A stretch of DNA of 64,000 bases from positions 62,001 through 126,000 of the forward strand of contig JASHOB010000215.1 of NCBI GenBank assembly GCA_030041335.1, given 5' to 3'. The translations under genes and the position numbers were made by a program. The stretch comes from Alphaproteobacteria bacterium. GTDB lineage: Bacteria > Pseudomonadota > Alphaproteobacteria > ATCC43930 > CGMCC-115725. Under the pieces are notes generated by a model, which was not told the DNA's origin, searched no databases, and was given only the letters and a program-made list of their open reading frames with translations. This document shows, one piece after another, positions 34,540 to 44,144 of the stretch (position 1 is its first letter; every line of letters starts with the position of its first letter).

Positions 34540-37500
34540 TACCTTCCTCCGCGTGAACCGGTGCTTCAATGCGCCGTTGCCTGCGCAGCAAGCGATACAT
34601 GGTCGGAACGAATATCAGCGTCGCGAAAGTGGCAAAAAGCAGGCCACCGACCACGGCGCGACCAAGAGGTGCATTCTGCTCGCCGCCCTCGCCGATGCCA
34701 AGGGCCATCGGGATCATGCCCAGGATCATCGCGCCCGCGGTCATAAGCACCGGGCGCAGCCGCGTGTAGCCGGCCACGATCGCTGCGTCGCGCGGCGTGT
34801 CCCCCGCCGCCAGGCGTTGGTTGGCGAACGTCACCACCAGGATGCTGTTGGCGGTGGTCAAACCCATGCACATCAGGGTGCCCATCAGCGCGGGCACGGT
34901 GATATGGGTGCCGCTCAGGAACAGCATCCACATCACGCCGCTGATCGCAAACGGCACCGCCATCAGCACGATCAGCGGATCGACCCAGCTCTGGAAATTG
35001 ATGACCAGGAACAAGTAGACGAGGATTACCGCCAGCGCCATGCCGCCAAACAGACCCGAATAGGATTCCTGCATCGTGTCGACCTGGCCGCTCAGCGTCA
35101 TGACGATGGCCTCCGCCGGCGGCGGCCGATCGGCGGCGAGCACCCGGTTGATCGCCGCGGCGGCGGTGGCCAGATCGATTCCCTGCACATCGGCGTTAAC
35201 ATCGAACACCGGCTGGATATTGAGTTGCGACATCGACAACGCACCCTTGCTGCGGCCGAACTTGGCGATGTTCATCAGCAGCTGGGCCGGGCCACCGTTC
35301 TCTGGCGTGACCGGGATGCGCCACAGATTCTGCGCCGAATCAAATTTGTAGGGCGGGTATTGCACGACGAGCGAATAACTGATGCCGCTCTTCGGCTCGA
35401 CCCAGAAATTGGGCGCGGGCTGGAAGCTCGAGCTGGTGGTCACCAGCACGTCGTTGGCGACGCTGCGCTGATCGAGCCCCATTTGCCGCGCCATGGTGCG
35501 ATCGATATCGGCGGTGAGCACGGGCGCGTCCGGCACTTGCGCAACATGCGAATCGACCACTCCCGGAATCGACCTCAGATCGCGAGCCACCTTGGCGGCG
35601 AGCGCGTAGGCGACATTGTTGTCCGGGCCGGAGATGCGGATATCGATCGGCGCCGGCTGGCCGAAGTTCAGCACCTGGTCGATGATGTCGGCGGGCTGGA
35701 AGAAAAAGACCAGCTGCGGAAAGAGGCGCGGTAGCTCGCGGCGAAGGTTGGCGATGTGGGCGAAGGTCGAGGTATGGTTGGATTTGAGCGAGACCAGGAT
35801 TTCCCCGTCCATCGGGCCGACGGTCGCGGAATCGCTCAAGGCGATGTTGATGCCGCTGTAAGGCAAGCCGATATTGTCGAGGATGACGTCGATCTGATCG
35901 TTGCCGACGATCTTGCGGATCGCGCCCTCGACCTCGGCGAAATACCTTTGCGTCTCCTCGATGCGGGTCCCGGGCGGTGCGCGGACATGCAACCGCATCT
36001 GGCCGGCGTCGACCTGGGGAAAGAAATCCTGGCCCAGCATCGGAAACAGGGCGAGCGAGCAGATCATCAGGATCAGGAAGAATCCGACCGTCGCCACCGG
36101 CCGCGACAAGCACCACGACACGCTGTCGCGATAGCCTTCGCGGGCGCGGTTGAAGCCGTCCTCGAAGTGGCGATGGAATGCCTTGAACGGATTGAGGCTG
36201 CGCCGCGGCCGGTTGAGTTCCTGCTCCTCGTGGTGCGCCCCCGCCACGTTGCGCATCAGGTACCGGAACAGCACCGGCACCATGGTGAAGGACAGCAGCA
36301 GGCTCGCGACAAGCGCGATGCACACCGACAGCGACAGCGGCGAGAACAGATATTTAGGAATGCCGGTCAGCAGGAAAATCGGCACGAACACGATGCAGAT
36401 ACACAAGGTGGAGAGAAAGGTCGGCACCCCGACCTCGCCGGCACCGTTGATGATCGCATCGACCAGCGGCTCGCGCTCGCGAACGTGGCGCTCGATGTTC
36501 TCGATCACGACCGTGCCGTTGTCGACGAGGATGCCAACCGCGAGCGCGAAGCCGCCGAGCGTCAGGGTGTTTAGCGTCTCGCCCATCGCGTACATGATCA
36601 AGATCGCGGTGATGATCGAGAGCGGGATTGACGCCAGCGTGATCAGCGTCAGCCGCCAGTTGCCGAGGAACAAGAGGATCATCAGCGCGGTGAGGCCCGC
36701 GGCCAGCAGGCCGCCCGTGATCACGCTGTTGATCGCCGCCTTGACGAAGATCGATTGGTCGAAGATCGCCTTGATGGTGACGCCCTTGGGCAGGATCTTT
36801 TCGATATAGGGCAGGGCGTTCTTGACGCCGTCGATCACCGCGAGGGTCGAGACGCCGCCGGTCTTGCGGATCATCATCAGGGCGCCGGGTGTGCCGTTGA
36901 CCGAGACCGAGTTGGTCTGCACCTGGAAGCCGTCATGGACGTGGGCGACGTCGCGCATGAATACCATGCGCCCATCCACCTGCTTGATCGGGAAACTGTT
37001 CATCACACTGATGATGTCGGGGCTGTTGTTCAGCGAGAGCAGGTAGTCCTTTCTGCCGATCTTCACGTCGCCCGACGGCAGGATCACGTTCTGCCCCAGG
37101 AGCGCGTTGCTGACGTCGGATGGCGACAGGTGCCGTGCCTCGAGCGCCTTCTGGTCGAGATCGACCATGATGAGCCGCGGCTTGCCGCCATAGGGGTATG
37201 GCACTTCCGCGCCCCGGACGATGGCGAGATCGGGACGGATGACGTTCTGGCCGAGATCGTTGAGCCGCGTGTCGGTGAGTGAATCGCTCGAGAGGCTGAG
37301 CTGGATGATCGGCACGTCGGTCGCGCCATAGCGGATCACCAGCGGCGGCGTGATGTTCGGCGGCATGTATTTGAGGACGACGAGGGCGCTCGAGGCGAGC
37401 TGCGCCACCGCGCGGCTGACATCCGCGCCCTCGTGGAGATAGACCTTCTCGACGCCGACACCCAAATAGCTGGTGGCCTCGATGCGCGAAATGTCGTCGA

Positions 37501-37723
37501 CCAGTGACGCCATCTGGCGTTCGTGCAAGGTCAGGATGCGGTTCTGGATGTCCTCGGGGCTCATGCCCTGGTAGTTCCAGACCACGCTGACGACGGGGAT
37601 GTCGATCTCGGGGAAAATGTCGATCGGCATGCGCATCGCCGCCCCGACGCCCAGGAGGCAGACGAGGATCAGGGCAGCCACGACGGTATAGGGCCGCTTC
37701 AGGACATAGGCGACGATTGGCAT
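34523..37723 (-). CDS. RND efflux transporter permease (HAE1/AcrB-like)
   Basis: 1066 residues from ATG 37723 (an upstream in-frame start at 37780 exists). Twelve membrane helices and two large periplasmic loops are evident. The N-terminus reads VLKRPYTVVAALILVCLLGV and FPEIDIPVVSVVWNYQGMSP. TM4 reads GILVDNGTVVIENIER and TM10 reads GLTTANSILVVTFA. Compared with AcrB, Asp407 is kept, but Asp408 aligns with Asn and Lys940 with Ala, so proton coupling must differ from the textbook relay. The substrate is unknown. The gene sits behind a two-component pair and is translationally coupled to its adaptor. Confidence 0.94.
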   Translation of the reverse strand: MPIVAYVLKRPYTVVAALILVCLLGVGAAMRMPIDIFPEIDIPVVSVVWNYQGMSPEDIQNRILTLHERQMASLVDDISRIEATSYLGVGVEKVYLHEGADVSRAVAQLASSALVVLKYMPPNITPPLVIRYGATDVPIIQLSLSSDSLTDTRLNDLGQNVIRPDLAIVRGAEVPYPYGGKPRLIMVDLDQKALEARHLSPSDVSNALLGQNVILPSGDVKIGRKDYLLSLNNSPDIISVMNSFPIKQVDGRMVFMRDVAHVHDGFQVQTNSVSVNGTPGALMMIRKTGGVSTLAVIDGVKNALPYIEKILPKGVTIKAIFDQSIFVKAAINSVITGGLLAAGLTALMILLFLGNWRLTLITLASIPLSIITAILIMYAMGETLNTLTLGGFALAVGILVDNGTVVIENIERHVREREPLVDAIINGAGEVGVPTFLSTLCICIVFVPIFLLTGIPKYLFSPLSLSVCIALVASLLLSFTMVPVLFRYLMRNVAGAHHEEQELNRPRRSLNPFKAFHRHFEDGFNRAREGYRDSVSWCLSRPVATVGFFLILMICSLALFPMLGQDFFPQVDAGQMRLHVRAPPGTRIEETQRYFAEVEGAIRKIVGNDQIDVILDNIGLPYSGINIALSDSATVGPMDGEILVSLKSNHTSTFAHIANLRRELPRLFPQLVFFFQPADIIDQVLNFGQPAPIDIRISGPDNNVAYALAAKVARDLRSIPGVVDSHVAQVPDAPVLTADIDRTMARQMGLDQRSVANDVLVTTSSSFQPAPNFWVEPKSGISYSLVVQYPPYKFDSAQNLWRIPVTPENGGPAQLLMNIAKFGRSKGALSMSQLNIQPVFDVNADVQGIDLATAAAAINRVLAADRPPPAEAIVMTLSGQVDTMQESYSGLFGGMALAVILVYLFLVINFQSWVDPLIVLMAVPFAISGVMWMLFLSGTHITVPALMGTLMCMGLTTANSILVVTFANQRLAAGDTPRDAAIVAGYTRLRPVLMTAGAMILGMIPMALGIGEGGEQNAPLGRAVVGGLLFATFATLIFVPTMYRLLRRQRRIEAPVHAEEGNVESA

Positions 37724-37825
37724 CGATTGTTTCGAAAGCGCACGTAAATCCCCTGCTCGCCGCGGGTGCCGGGCGGGCACATCGATGAGCCGCGACGTTG
37801 ACCGGGTAAGCCATTGATAACAAGC

Positions 37826-37841
37826 AACATTTTTTAATGTT
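37826..37841. promoter_or_regulatory. AT-rich palindrome upstream of the efflux genes
   Basis: AACATT-TTTT-AATGTT is a perfect 6-bp inverted repeat in a T/A-rich patch, just after the kinase stop and about 100 bases before the pump start. It could be an operator or part of a promoter for the pump. Read on the plus strand it resembles a weak terminator, but no plus-strand gene ends here. Confidence 0.35.
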
Positions 37842-37845
37842 TTTT

Positions 37846-39192
37846 TTAATCGGCCAGACGCGTGCAGATCAGGTCGAAGACGCAGCCAGGTTGGGCGTCG
37901 CCGATGGCGATCCGGAACCGGTGCAGCGCCATGACGGCGTTGACGACACCGAGGCCGAGGCCACTTCCCGGCAAAGTCCGGCTCTTATCTCCTCGGTAGA
38001 AACGTTTCAACACTTGCTGCCGTTCCTCGGGCGGTATGCCGGGGCCGCGATCGCGCACGCGCACGATCGGCCCCTCGGGCCCGTCGATTACCGCAAGGTC
38101 GATGCGGCTCTCGCACGGGGCGAATTTGAGGGCGTTATCGAGCACATTGGCGACCGCCTCCATTAGGAGATCGCGATCGCCCTTGACGAAGCGGGGTTCG
38201 TCTGCCGCGACGGTAAGCTCGATGCCGGCATTCTCCGCGATCGGGCCGTAGAGTTCGGCGACGTCGTGGACCATGCGGGCCAGATCGATATCGCTGAACG
38301 CGGCATGGCGGTTGCCGGTTTCGATCTCGGCGATTCTTAAGAGGGCGGTAACAATGCCAAGCGTCTGATCGAGACCCGCAATCGCGGCATCGATGGCGGC
38401 ATCAAGCTCGGCCGCGCCTCGGGTCGCCTCGCGGCTGCGCTCGAGGCGGGCGCGCACCCGAGTCAAGGGCGTGCGCAGATCGTGCGCGATGTTGTCGCCG
38501 ACGCCGCGAATTTCCTCGAGCAGGCGTTCGATTTCATCGAGCATGCGGTTGACCGCCATGGCGAGCCGATCGAAATCGTCGGCGGCGTTGCGTGCCGGCA
38601 GCCGCTCCTTGAGATGGCCGAGCAAAATCCGCGCCACCGCCCGATGCACCATGCGCACCCGGCGCAGCTCGCGCCAACTCAAGAGCGCGCCGGCGCCGAG
38701 CGCCAGCACCAACGCCGGTATGACGCCGAGCAGCAAGGCACGGCGAACGATACCCTGCAATTGCTCAAGCTCGGCGACGTCGCGGGCGATGAACAGGATC
38801 TGGCCGTCGGGCAGCCGGGCCGCCGCCGCCCGCACCTGCCGCTCGCCCGACACCGTCGCCCCGTGCGCGACGCCGTCGACGGGAAATTGTGCGGGCAGGG
38901 CCGCGAGATTTCCCGCGATCGCACGCCCGTGGCCGTCGAACAGCGCGGCATAGGCGATGTGACGCTCGCTCTGGTCGCCGCCCAGGACCAGCGCTCGGAT
39001 CAGCTCATTAGGATGGCTGCCGGCCAAGATCCGAACCTGACGTTCGAGAAAGCCATCGACGGTGCGGGTTTCACGGCTCGCGGTTTGCCAATAGACAAAC
39101 GCGAACAGCACCAGCACGCCGAGCACGAAAACGGCGGCGGAAATCCCGGCGATCCGGAAGCTCGGGGTGCGGAAAATCTCGGGCGCGCGCAT
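37846..39192 (-). CDS. sensor histidine kinase of a two-component system
   Basis: 448 residues. Helices near 12-35 and 150-172 bracket a periplasmic sensor of about 115 residues. A HAMP region follows (ELRRVRMVHRAVARIL), then the H-box HDLRTPLTRVRARLE, N-box NVLDNALKFAP, G1 VRDRGPGIPPEE and G2 GSGLGLGVVNAVM. It autophosphorylates on His and passes phosphate to the response regulator encoded 24 bases upstream. Its place just before the efflux genes suggests control of that pump. Confidence 0.94.
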   Translation of the reverse strand: MRAPEIFRTPSFRIAGISAAVFVLGVLVLFAFVYWQTASRETRTVDGFLERQVRILAGSHPNELIRALVLGGDQSERHIAYAALFDGHGRAIAGNLAALPAQFPVDGVAHGATVSGERQVRAAAARLPDGQILFIARDVAELEQLQGIVRRALLLGVIPALVLALGAGALLSWRELRRVRMVHRAVARILLGHLKERLPARNAADDFDRLAMAVNRMLDEIERLLEEIRGVGDNIAHDLRTPLTRVRARLERSREATRGAAELDAAIDAAIAGLDQTLGIVTALLRIAEIETGNRHAAFSDIDLARMVHDVAELYGPIAENAGIELTVAADEPRFVKGDRDLLMEAVANVLDNALKFAPCESRIDLAVIDGPEGPIVRVRDRGPGIPPEERQQVLKRFYRGDKSRTLPGSGLGLGVVNAVMALHRFRIAIGDAQPGCVFDLICTRLAD

Positions 39193-39215
39193 CGCTCCGC
39201 TCGCGCCGGTCTACC

Positions 39216-39926
39216 TCAGCGGCCCGTTAGCGGCTGCGGTTCTTCACTCCCCGAAGTCAGCATGAAGCCGGCGCCGCGCACACCGCGAAGCAACGGCGTC
39301 TCGCCCGGCCCGTCGATCTTGCGGCGCAGCTTGCCGATATGAACATCGACCAGATTGGTTTGCGGCAGGAACCGGTAATGCCACACATCTTCAAGCATCA
39401 TGTCGCGGGTCACGACGCGGTCCGGCCGCCGCATCAGATATTCGAGCAGCTTGAACTCGCGCGGCAGCAACTCGATGACGCGGTCGCCGCGCTTCGCGGT
39501 GCGATCGATCAGATCGAGCGACAGCGGCCCGACGCGCAGCACCGTGGCGCGGGTTTCAACCGGCCGGCGCAAGAGGGCCTCGATCCGGGCGATCAGCTCG
39601 CCGAGCGCGAACGGCTTGGTGAGATAGTCATCGCCGCCGGCCTTGAGGCCGCGAATGCGGTCATCAACCGCGCCGAGCGCGCTCAGCACCAGGACGGGCG
39701 TGCGCACGGCTTCGGCACGCAGGGTTTCGATGACGGCGAGCCCCTCAAGCTCGGGCAACAGCCGGTCGACGACCAAGACGTCGAACTTGCCGCGGCGCGC
39801 CGCCTTCAAGCCGGCGGTACCGGTGCCCGACACCTCGACCGCATAGCCGCGCTCGGCGAGCGCGCCGCGGATTTCGGCGCAGGTCTCCGCATCATCCTCG
39901 ATCAGTAATATCCGCGTTCCGTTCAT
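39216..39926 (-). CDS. OmpR/PhoB-family response regulator
   Basis: 236 residues. The receiver domain has acidic DD at 10-11, the phospho-acceptor Asp in VLVVDRLLPELEG near 54 and Lys in LTKPFALGEL. The C-terminal winged helix contains LLPREFKLLEYLMRR and VDVHIGKLRRKIDG. It is the first gene of the regulator-kinase-efflux block and probably activates it. The divergent gap to the SDR gene (39927-40073) should hold its promoter. Confidence 0.95.
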   Translation of the reverse strand: MNGTRILLIEDDAETCAEIRGALAERGYAVEVSGTGTAGLKAARRGKFDVLVVDRLLPELEGLAVIETLRAEAVRTPVLVLSALGAVDDRIRGLKAGGDDYLTKPFALGELIARIEALLRRPVETRATVLRVGPLSLDLIDRTAKRGDRVIELLPREFKLLEYLMRRPDRVVTRDMMLEDVWHYRFLPQTNLVDVHIGKLRRKIDGPGETPLLRGVRGAGFMLTSGSEEPQPLTGR

Positions 39927-40073
39927 TGGATTAAACTTGGCTTTGTCAAACCGGATGGCGGCACGCCACTAAAAATTGTTTTAACCCACGTCGTCGTGAA
40001 GCATCGTGGCCCCTCGACGAAGCGGGCCTCCCATGCCAATCATAGCGCCATCACCTAACGGGAGGGAGAAGCC

Positions 40074-40970
40074 ATGAAAGACGTCGACGGTAAGACCGCG
40101 TTTATCACCGGCGGCGCCTCGGGAATTGGGTTCGGCATGGCCCGGGCCTTCCTCAAGGCTGGCATGAAGGTTGTGATGGCTGATATCCGCCAGGATCATC
40201 TCGACGCCGCGGCATCTACGCTTCAGGGCTCCAATCTTCCGTATCACTTTATCAGGCTCGACGTCACCGACCGCGAGGCAGTCGCTCGCGCCGCCGACGA
40301 GACCGAGCGCATTTTTGGCAAGGTGCATGTCGTCTGCAACAATGCCGGTGTTGGTGCCAACGCGCCCATCGACGCGGCGGACTGGGAAGATTGGGACTGG
40401 GTTCTCGGCGTCAATCTCGGCGGCGTCGTGAACGGCGTTAAGACCTTCGTGCCGCGCATCAAGAGCCATGGCGAGGGCGGTCATATCGTCAATACCTCCT
40501 CGATGGCCGGAATTATTCCCCTGACCGCAACTGGCGGCATCTATGCGGCGTCAAAGTTCGCGGTGCGCGGATTGACGGATTCGCTGCGCCTCGCGCTCGG
40601 TCAATACAACATCGGCGTCTCGGTGCTGTGTCCCGGTCTGGTTCATACCAACATCATGGACGGGGAAAAGTCCCGGCCTGAGCGGTTCAAAGCCAAGACG
40701 CAACATCCGCCGCGCTGGAGCGGCGCGTCCTCTGCCAATGCCGGCATGGACCCTCTCGAGATGGGGGAACGCGTGCTGAGAGGCATCCGCCGCAACGACG
40801 CCTACATTCTGACGCACGGCGAGTTCAAGGATGAGGTTGCCGGTCTCTTCGACGATATTCTCGCTGCGTTCCCGACCGACGACAATATCGACCAGGGTCG
40901 GCTCGAATTCGAGAACCGCCGCCGCGCCATGACGGAAGCGGCGAAGGCCGAGGCGCGGCAGGTGAAATGA
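40074..40970 (+). CDS. short-chain dehydrogenase/reductase
   Basis: 298 residues. A Rossmann NAD(P) site, TGGASGIGFG, then NNAGVGANAP, the catalytic Ser in NTSSMAG and YAASK with the catalytic Tyr and Lys. The acidic residue after beta2 (MADIRQDHL) favours NAD. It oxidises or reduces an alcohol/carbonyl of unknown identity. GGGAGGGAGAAG precedes the ATG. The beta-glucosidase gene follows after about 110 bases on the same strand. Confidence 0.92.
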   Translation: MKDVDGKTAFITGGASGIGFGMARAFLKAGMKVVMADIRQDHLDAAASTLQGSNLPYHFIRLDVTDREAVARAADETERIFGKVHVVCNNAGVGANAPIDAADWEDWDWVLGVNLGGVVNGVKTFVPRIKSHGEGGHIVNTSSMAGIIPLTATGGIYAASKFAVRGLTDSLRLALGQYNIGVSVLCPGLVHTNIMDGEKSRPERFKAKTQHPPRWSGASSANAGMDPLEMGERVLRGIRRNDAYILTHGEFKDEVAGLFDDILAAFPTDDNIDQGRLEFENRRRAMTEAAKAEARQVK

Positions 40971-41083
40971 CCCTTGCACTGGCTGCGATTTCCGGGGCGG
41001 GGCGTCAGATCTCTGCGAGTGAGTGACGGACGGTCGTCCCGTCCTCGAGGCTGGCCCGCGGGGCGACGGAGAGGGGGGAATTC

Positions 41084-42415
41084 ATGGCGGAAAGCTTTCC
41101 ACCCGATTTCCTGTGGGGTGCCTCGACCGCGGCCTACCAGATCGAAGGGGCAGTGAAGGAAGACGGTCGCGGCCTGTCGATCTGGGACCAGTTCAGCCAC
41201 ACGCCGGGCAAGGTACTGAACGGCGATACCGGGGACACGGCCTGCGACCATTACCATCGTTGGCAAGAGGATGTGGTGTTGATGCGCGAACTCGGGATCA
41301 GTGCGTATCGCTTCTCGACCGCGTGGCCTCGCATCCAGCCCATGGGACGCGGCGCCGTCAACGAGAAAGGCCTCGCCTTCTACGACCGGCTGGTCGATGC
41401 GCTGCTCGAGGCCAACATCGAGCCGTGGCTTTGTCTCTATCATTGGGATTTGCCCCAACGGCTCGAAGACCGAGGTGGTTGGCGCAATCGCGATGTCGCT
41501 TATTGGTATCGCGATTACACGGCGATTGTCGCGCGCCGCCTTGCCGATCGTGTCGCGCACTGGGCGACCTTCAACGAGCCCAATATGGTGGCGTATCGCG
41601 GCTACGGCGACGGCGACCACGCACCCGGGGTCAAAAGCCGCGAGGCGGTGATGCAGGCGATCCATACCTTGAACCTCGCGCACGGTCTGGGGGTGATGGC
41701 ATTGCGCGAGCAGCGCGCCGATTTGAAGCTCGGCAACATCTATAATTTTGGCCCGCGCGAGCCTGCGACCGATCGCGAGGAAGACATGATTGCGTGCCGG
41801 GTGAGCGACGCCATCATGAACCGCAGCTTTTCCGATCCGCAGATCCTGGGCCACTATCCCGAACCGATCGCGGCGGAGATTGCCCCGTTCGTGCAGTCGG
41901 GCGACTATGCCATCATTAGGCAGAAGCTTGATTATTTCGCCTTTAATCACTACGCGCGGTCGCGCGTCCGTTGGGCTAAGGGCACGCTGTTTCAGTTCGA
42001 ACACGTGGCTCCGCCCAGGGGCACGCCGGTCACCGACATGGGTTGGGAGATCAATCCCGATGCGTTTCGCCAGGTGATGATCGACAGCAAGGCGCGCTAC
42101 GGCGATTTACCGATGTACATTCTCGAAAATGGTGCCGCATTCGCCGACGCGGTCGACAGCGAGGGCAGGGTGCACGATCCGCAACGCGTCGCGTTCCTAC
42201 GCGCATATCTCGGCGCAGTGCACGATGCCATCGCCGCCGGCGTACCGGTCAGGGGCTATTTCGTCTGGTCACTGCTCGACAATTTCGAATGGGCGTTCGG
42301 CTATTCGCGGCGGTTCGGAATCGTCTACGTCGATTTTGCCACGCAAAAACGCATCCCCAAGGAATCCTATTTCTTCTATCGCGACTTGGCGCGGGGTGCC
42401 CCGCTCGCGCGATGA
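41084..42415 (+). CDS. family 1 beta-glucosidase
   Basis: 443 residues, a full GH1 (beta/alpha)8 barrel without a signal peptide, so cytoplasmic. The acid/base Glu is E165 in TFNEP and the nucleophile is E348 in ILENG. FLWGASTAAYQIEGA at the start and WSLLDNFEWAFGYSRRFGIV near the end are GH1 hallmarks. It hydrolyses beta-glucosides such as cellobiose or plant glycosides. GAGAGGGGGG lies before the ATG. Its stop overlaps the start of the GMC gene by 4 bases. Confidence 0.96.
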   Translation: MAESFPPDFLWGASTAAYQIEGAVKEDGRGLSIWDQFSHTPGKVLNGDTGDTACDHYHRWQEDVVLMRELGISAYRFSTAWPRIQPMGRGAVNEKGLAFYDRLVDALLEANIEPWLCLYHWDLPQRLEDRGGWRNRDVAYWYRDYTAIVARRLADRVAHWATFNEPNMVAYRGYGDGDHAPGVKSREAVMQAIHTLNLAHGLGVMALREQRADLKLGNIYNFGPREPATDREEDMIACRVSDAIMNRSFSDPQILGHYPEPIAAEIAPFVQSGDYAIIRQKLDYFAFNHYARSRVRWAKGTLFQFEHVAPPRGTPVTDMGWEINPDAFRQVMIDSKARYGDLPMYILENGAAFADAVDSEGRVHDPQRVAFLRAYLGAVHDAIAAGVPVRGYFVWSLLDNFEWAFGYSRRFGIVYVDFATQKRIPKESYFFYRDLARGAPLAR

Positions 42416-44031
42416 CGCTGCGCACCGTCGACTATCTCGTGATCGGTGCCGGCTCGGCCGGCGCGGTGCTGGCCAACCGCTTAAGCGAGGACAAAGACGT
42501 CTCGGTGCTGCTGCTCGAAGCGGGGCGACGCGATATCCATCCGCTGATGGCGATGCCGATCGCGTTTCCGAAAGTGGCGAATAGCCGGCCTTTCATTTGG
42601 ACCTACGAATCGGAACCGGAGCCGGGCCTGAATGGGCGCCGCTTGCCGATCCGACGCGGCAAGACCTTGGGCGGCACCTCGTCGATCAACGCCATGATCT
42701 ACGCGCGCGGCCACCCCAGCGATTACGATCTGTGGCGGCAGAAGGGACTGAAGGGCTGGAGTTACGACGAAGTCCTGCCTTATTTCCGCAAGCTCGAAAA
42801 CAGTTGGCGGGGCGAGGGACGATACCATGGCGCCGGGGGGCCGGTAGCGGTCTCGGTTGTCGACGATCCGGAGATGTTGTTCGAGCCCCTCGCCGCATCG
42901 GCGGCGCGCGCGGGTCACGCGCTGACGCTCGATCTCAACGGCGAGGTACCTGAAGGGGTCGGGCGGCTCGAGCACACAATCGGCGAGGGTGCCCGCGCGA
43001 GTACCGCGCGCGCCTATCTGCGCCCCGCGAGGGCGCGGCGCAACCTCACCATCCTCCCCGGCGCCATCGTCACCCGCATCGTTATCGAACGGGGCCGCGC
43101 GGTCGGCGTCGAATACGCGCTGGGCCGTGACTATCGGCAGGTGCGCGTCCACCGCGAAGTGCTGCTGAGCGCGGGCACGTTCAATTCACCGCAGATCCTG
43201 ATGCTGTCCGGTATCGGTCCGGCCGACGAGCTCAAGGCGGTCGGCATCAAGCCGGTGCACGATCTCCCCGGGGTCGGACGGAACCTCAACGAGCATCCCA
43301 ACATCACCCTGGTCTTCGCGCTCAACCGGCGCGATACTTTTACCCGATTTCTCCGGTTTGATCGCGCCACAATCCAGGCGGCGCGCTGGTTTCTCTCGCG
43401 CAGCGGCCCGTTCACCAACAGCGGCGCCGCAGCGAATATGCTTCTGCGCTCGCGTTCGGAGGTGGCGCGTCCCGACCTCCAATTGGTTTGCCTGGGCCTG
43501 AGCAATTTCGCCGAGCTGTGGTTCCCGGGCCTCACAAGAACGCCGGCGCACGAGCTCAACTGTCGGGTCGGCGCCATCCATCCCGAGTCGCGCGGCTGGG
43601 TCAGGCTGCGTTCGGCCGATCCGGTCGCGCCACCGCTAATCAAATTCAACCTGCTAACGGCACGCCTCGATATCGACACCATGGTCGAAGGCGTCCGCGT
43701 GGCACGCGGCATCTATCGTCAGCCGCCGATCGCGGATTTGATTGCAGGCGAGGCTTTTCCCGGCGCCGCCGTGGCCGATGATGCCGGGATTGCGGCGGCG
43801 ATTCGCGCCCACGCCAGCCACCGCGCCCATCCCACCGGCACCTGCGCCATGGGCAACGACGTCAACGCTGTGGTCGATGCCGAGCTTTGCGTGGCCGGGA
43901 TCGAGGGGCTGCGGGTGGTCGATGCCTCGGTGATGCCGGAGATTGTCGGTGGCAACACCAACATTCCCACCATCATGATCGCGGAAAAAGCCGCGGACTT
44001 GATTCGCGGCCGCGGCACCGCGCCGGTCTAG
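42412..44031 (+). CDS. GMC-family FAD oxidoreductase coupled to the beta-glucosidase
   Basis: 539 residues. The FAD motif GAGSAGAVLANRL, GMC signature 1 RGKTLGGTSSINAM, signature 2 GTFNSPQILMLSGIGP, and the C-terminal HRAHPTGTCAMGND with the active-site His. It starts on the ATGA overlap with the GH1 gene, so the two products are made together. It may oxidise the aglycone alcohol or a sugar released by the glucosidase. It is a paralogue, not a copy, of the GMC gene at 21815. Confidence 0.92.
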   Translation: MTLRTVDYLVIGAGSAGAVLANRLSEDKDVSVLLLEAGRRDIHPLMAMPIAFPKVANSRPFIWTYESEPEPGLNGRRLPIRRGKTLGGTSSINAMIYARGHPSDYDLWRQKGLKGWSYDEVLPYFRKLENSWRGEGRYHGAGGPVAVSVVDDPEMLFEPLAASAARAGHALTLDLNGEVPEGVGRLEHTIGEGARASTARAYLRPARARRNLTILPGAIVTRIVIERGRAVGVEYALGRDYRQVRVHREVLLSAGTFNSPQILMLSGIGPADELKAVGIKPVHDLPGVGRNLNEHPNITLVFALNRRDTFTRFLRFDRATIQAARWFLSRSGPFTNSGAAANMLLRSRSEVARPDLQLVCLGLSNFAELWFPGLTRTPAHELNCRVGAIHPESRGWVRLRSADPVAPPLIKFNLLTARLDIDTMVEGVRVARGIYRQPPIADLIAGEAFPGAAVADDAGIAAAIRAHASHRAHPTGTCAMGNDVNAVVDAELCVAGIEGLRVVDASVMPEIVGGNTNIPTIMIAEKAADLIRGRGTAPV

Positions 44032-44144
44032 ATTGTCCACAGGAATCGTGGGCCCGGGCCGAGAATCGCGTTGCGCTGCTGATTTTTTCAGCTACTGTAT
44101 TTTGTAATAGCCTGTGGGTAGGCACACTACATACGGTGCTGACA

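Noticed and set aside
34445-35734. 429-codon plus-strand frame over the RND genes
   Set aside because: His/Arg-rich antisense composition with no domains.
37826-37850. Intrinsic terminator on the plus strand
   Set aside because: A hairpin plus T-run exists, but no plus-strand gene ends here and the stem is all A/T.
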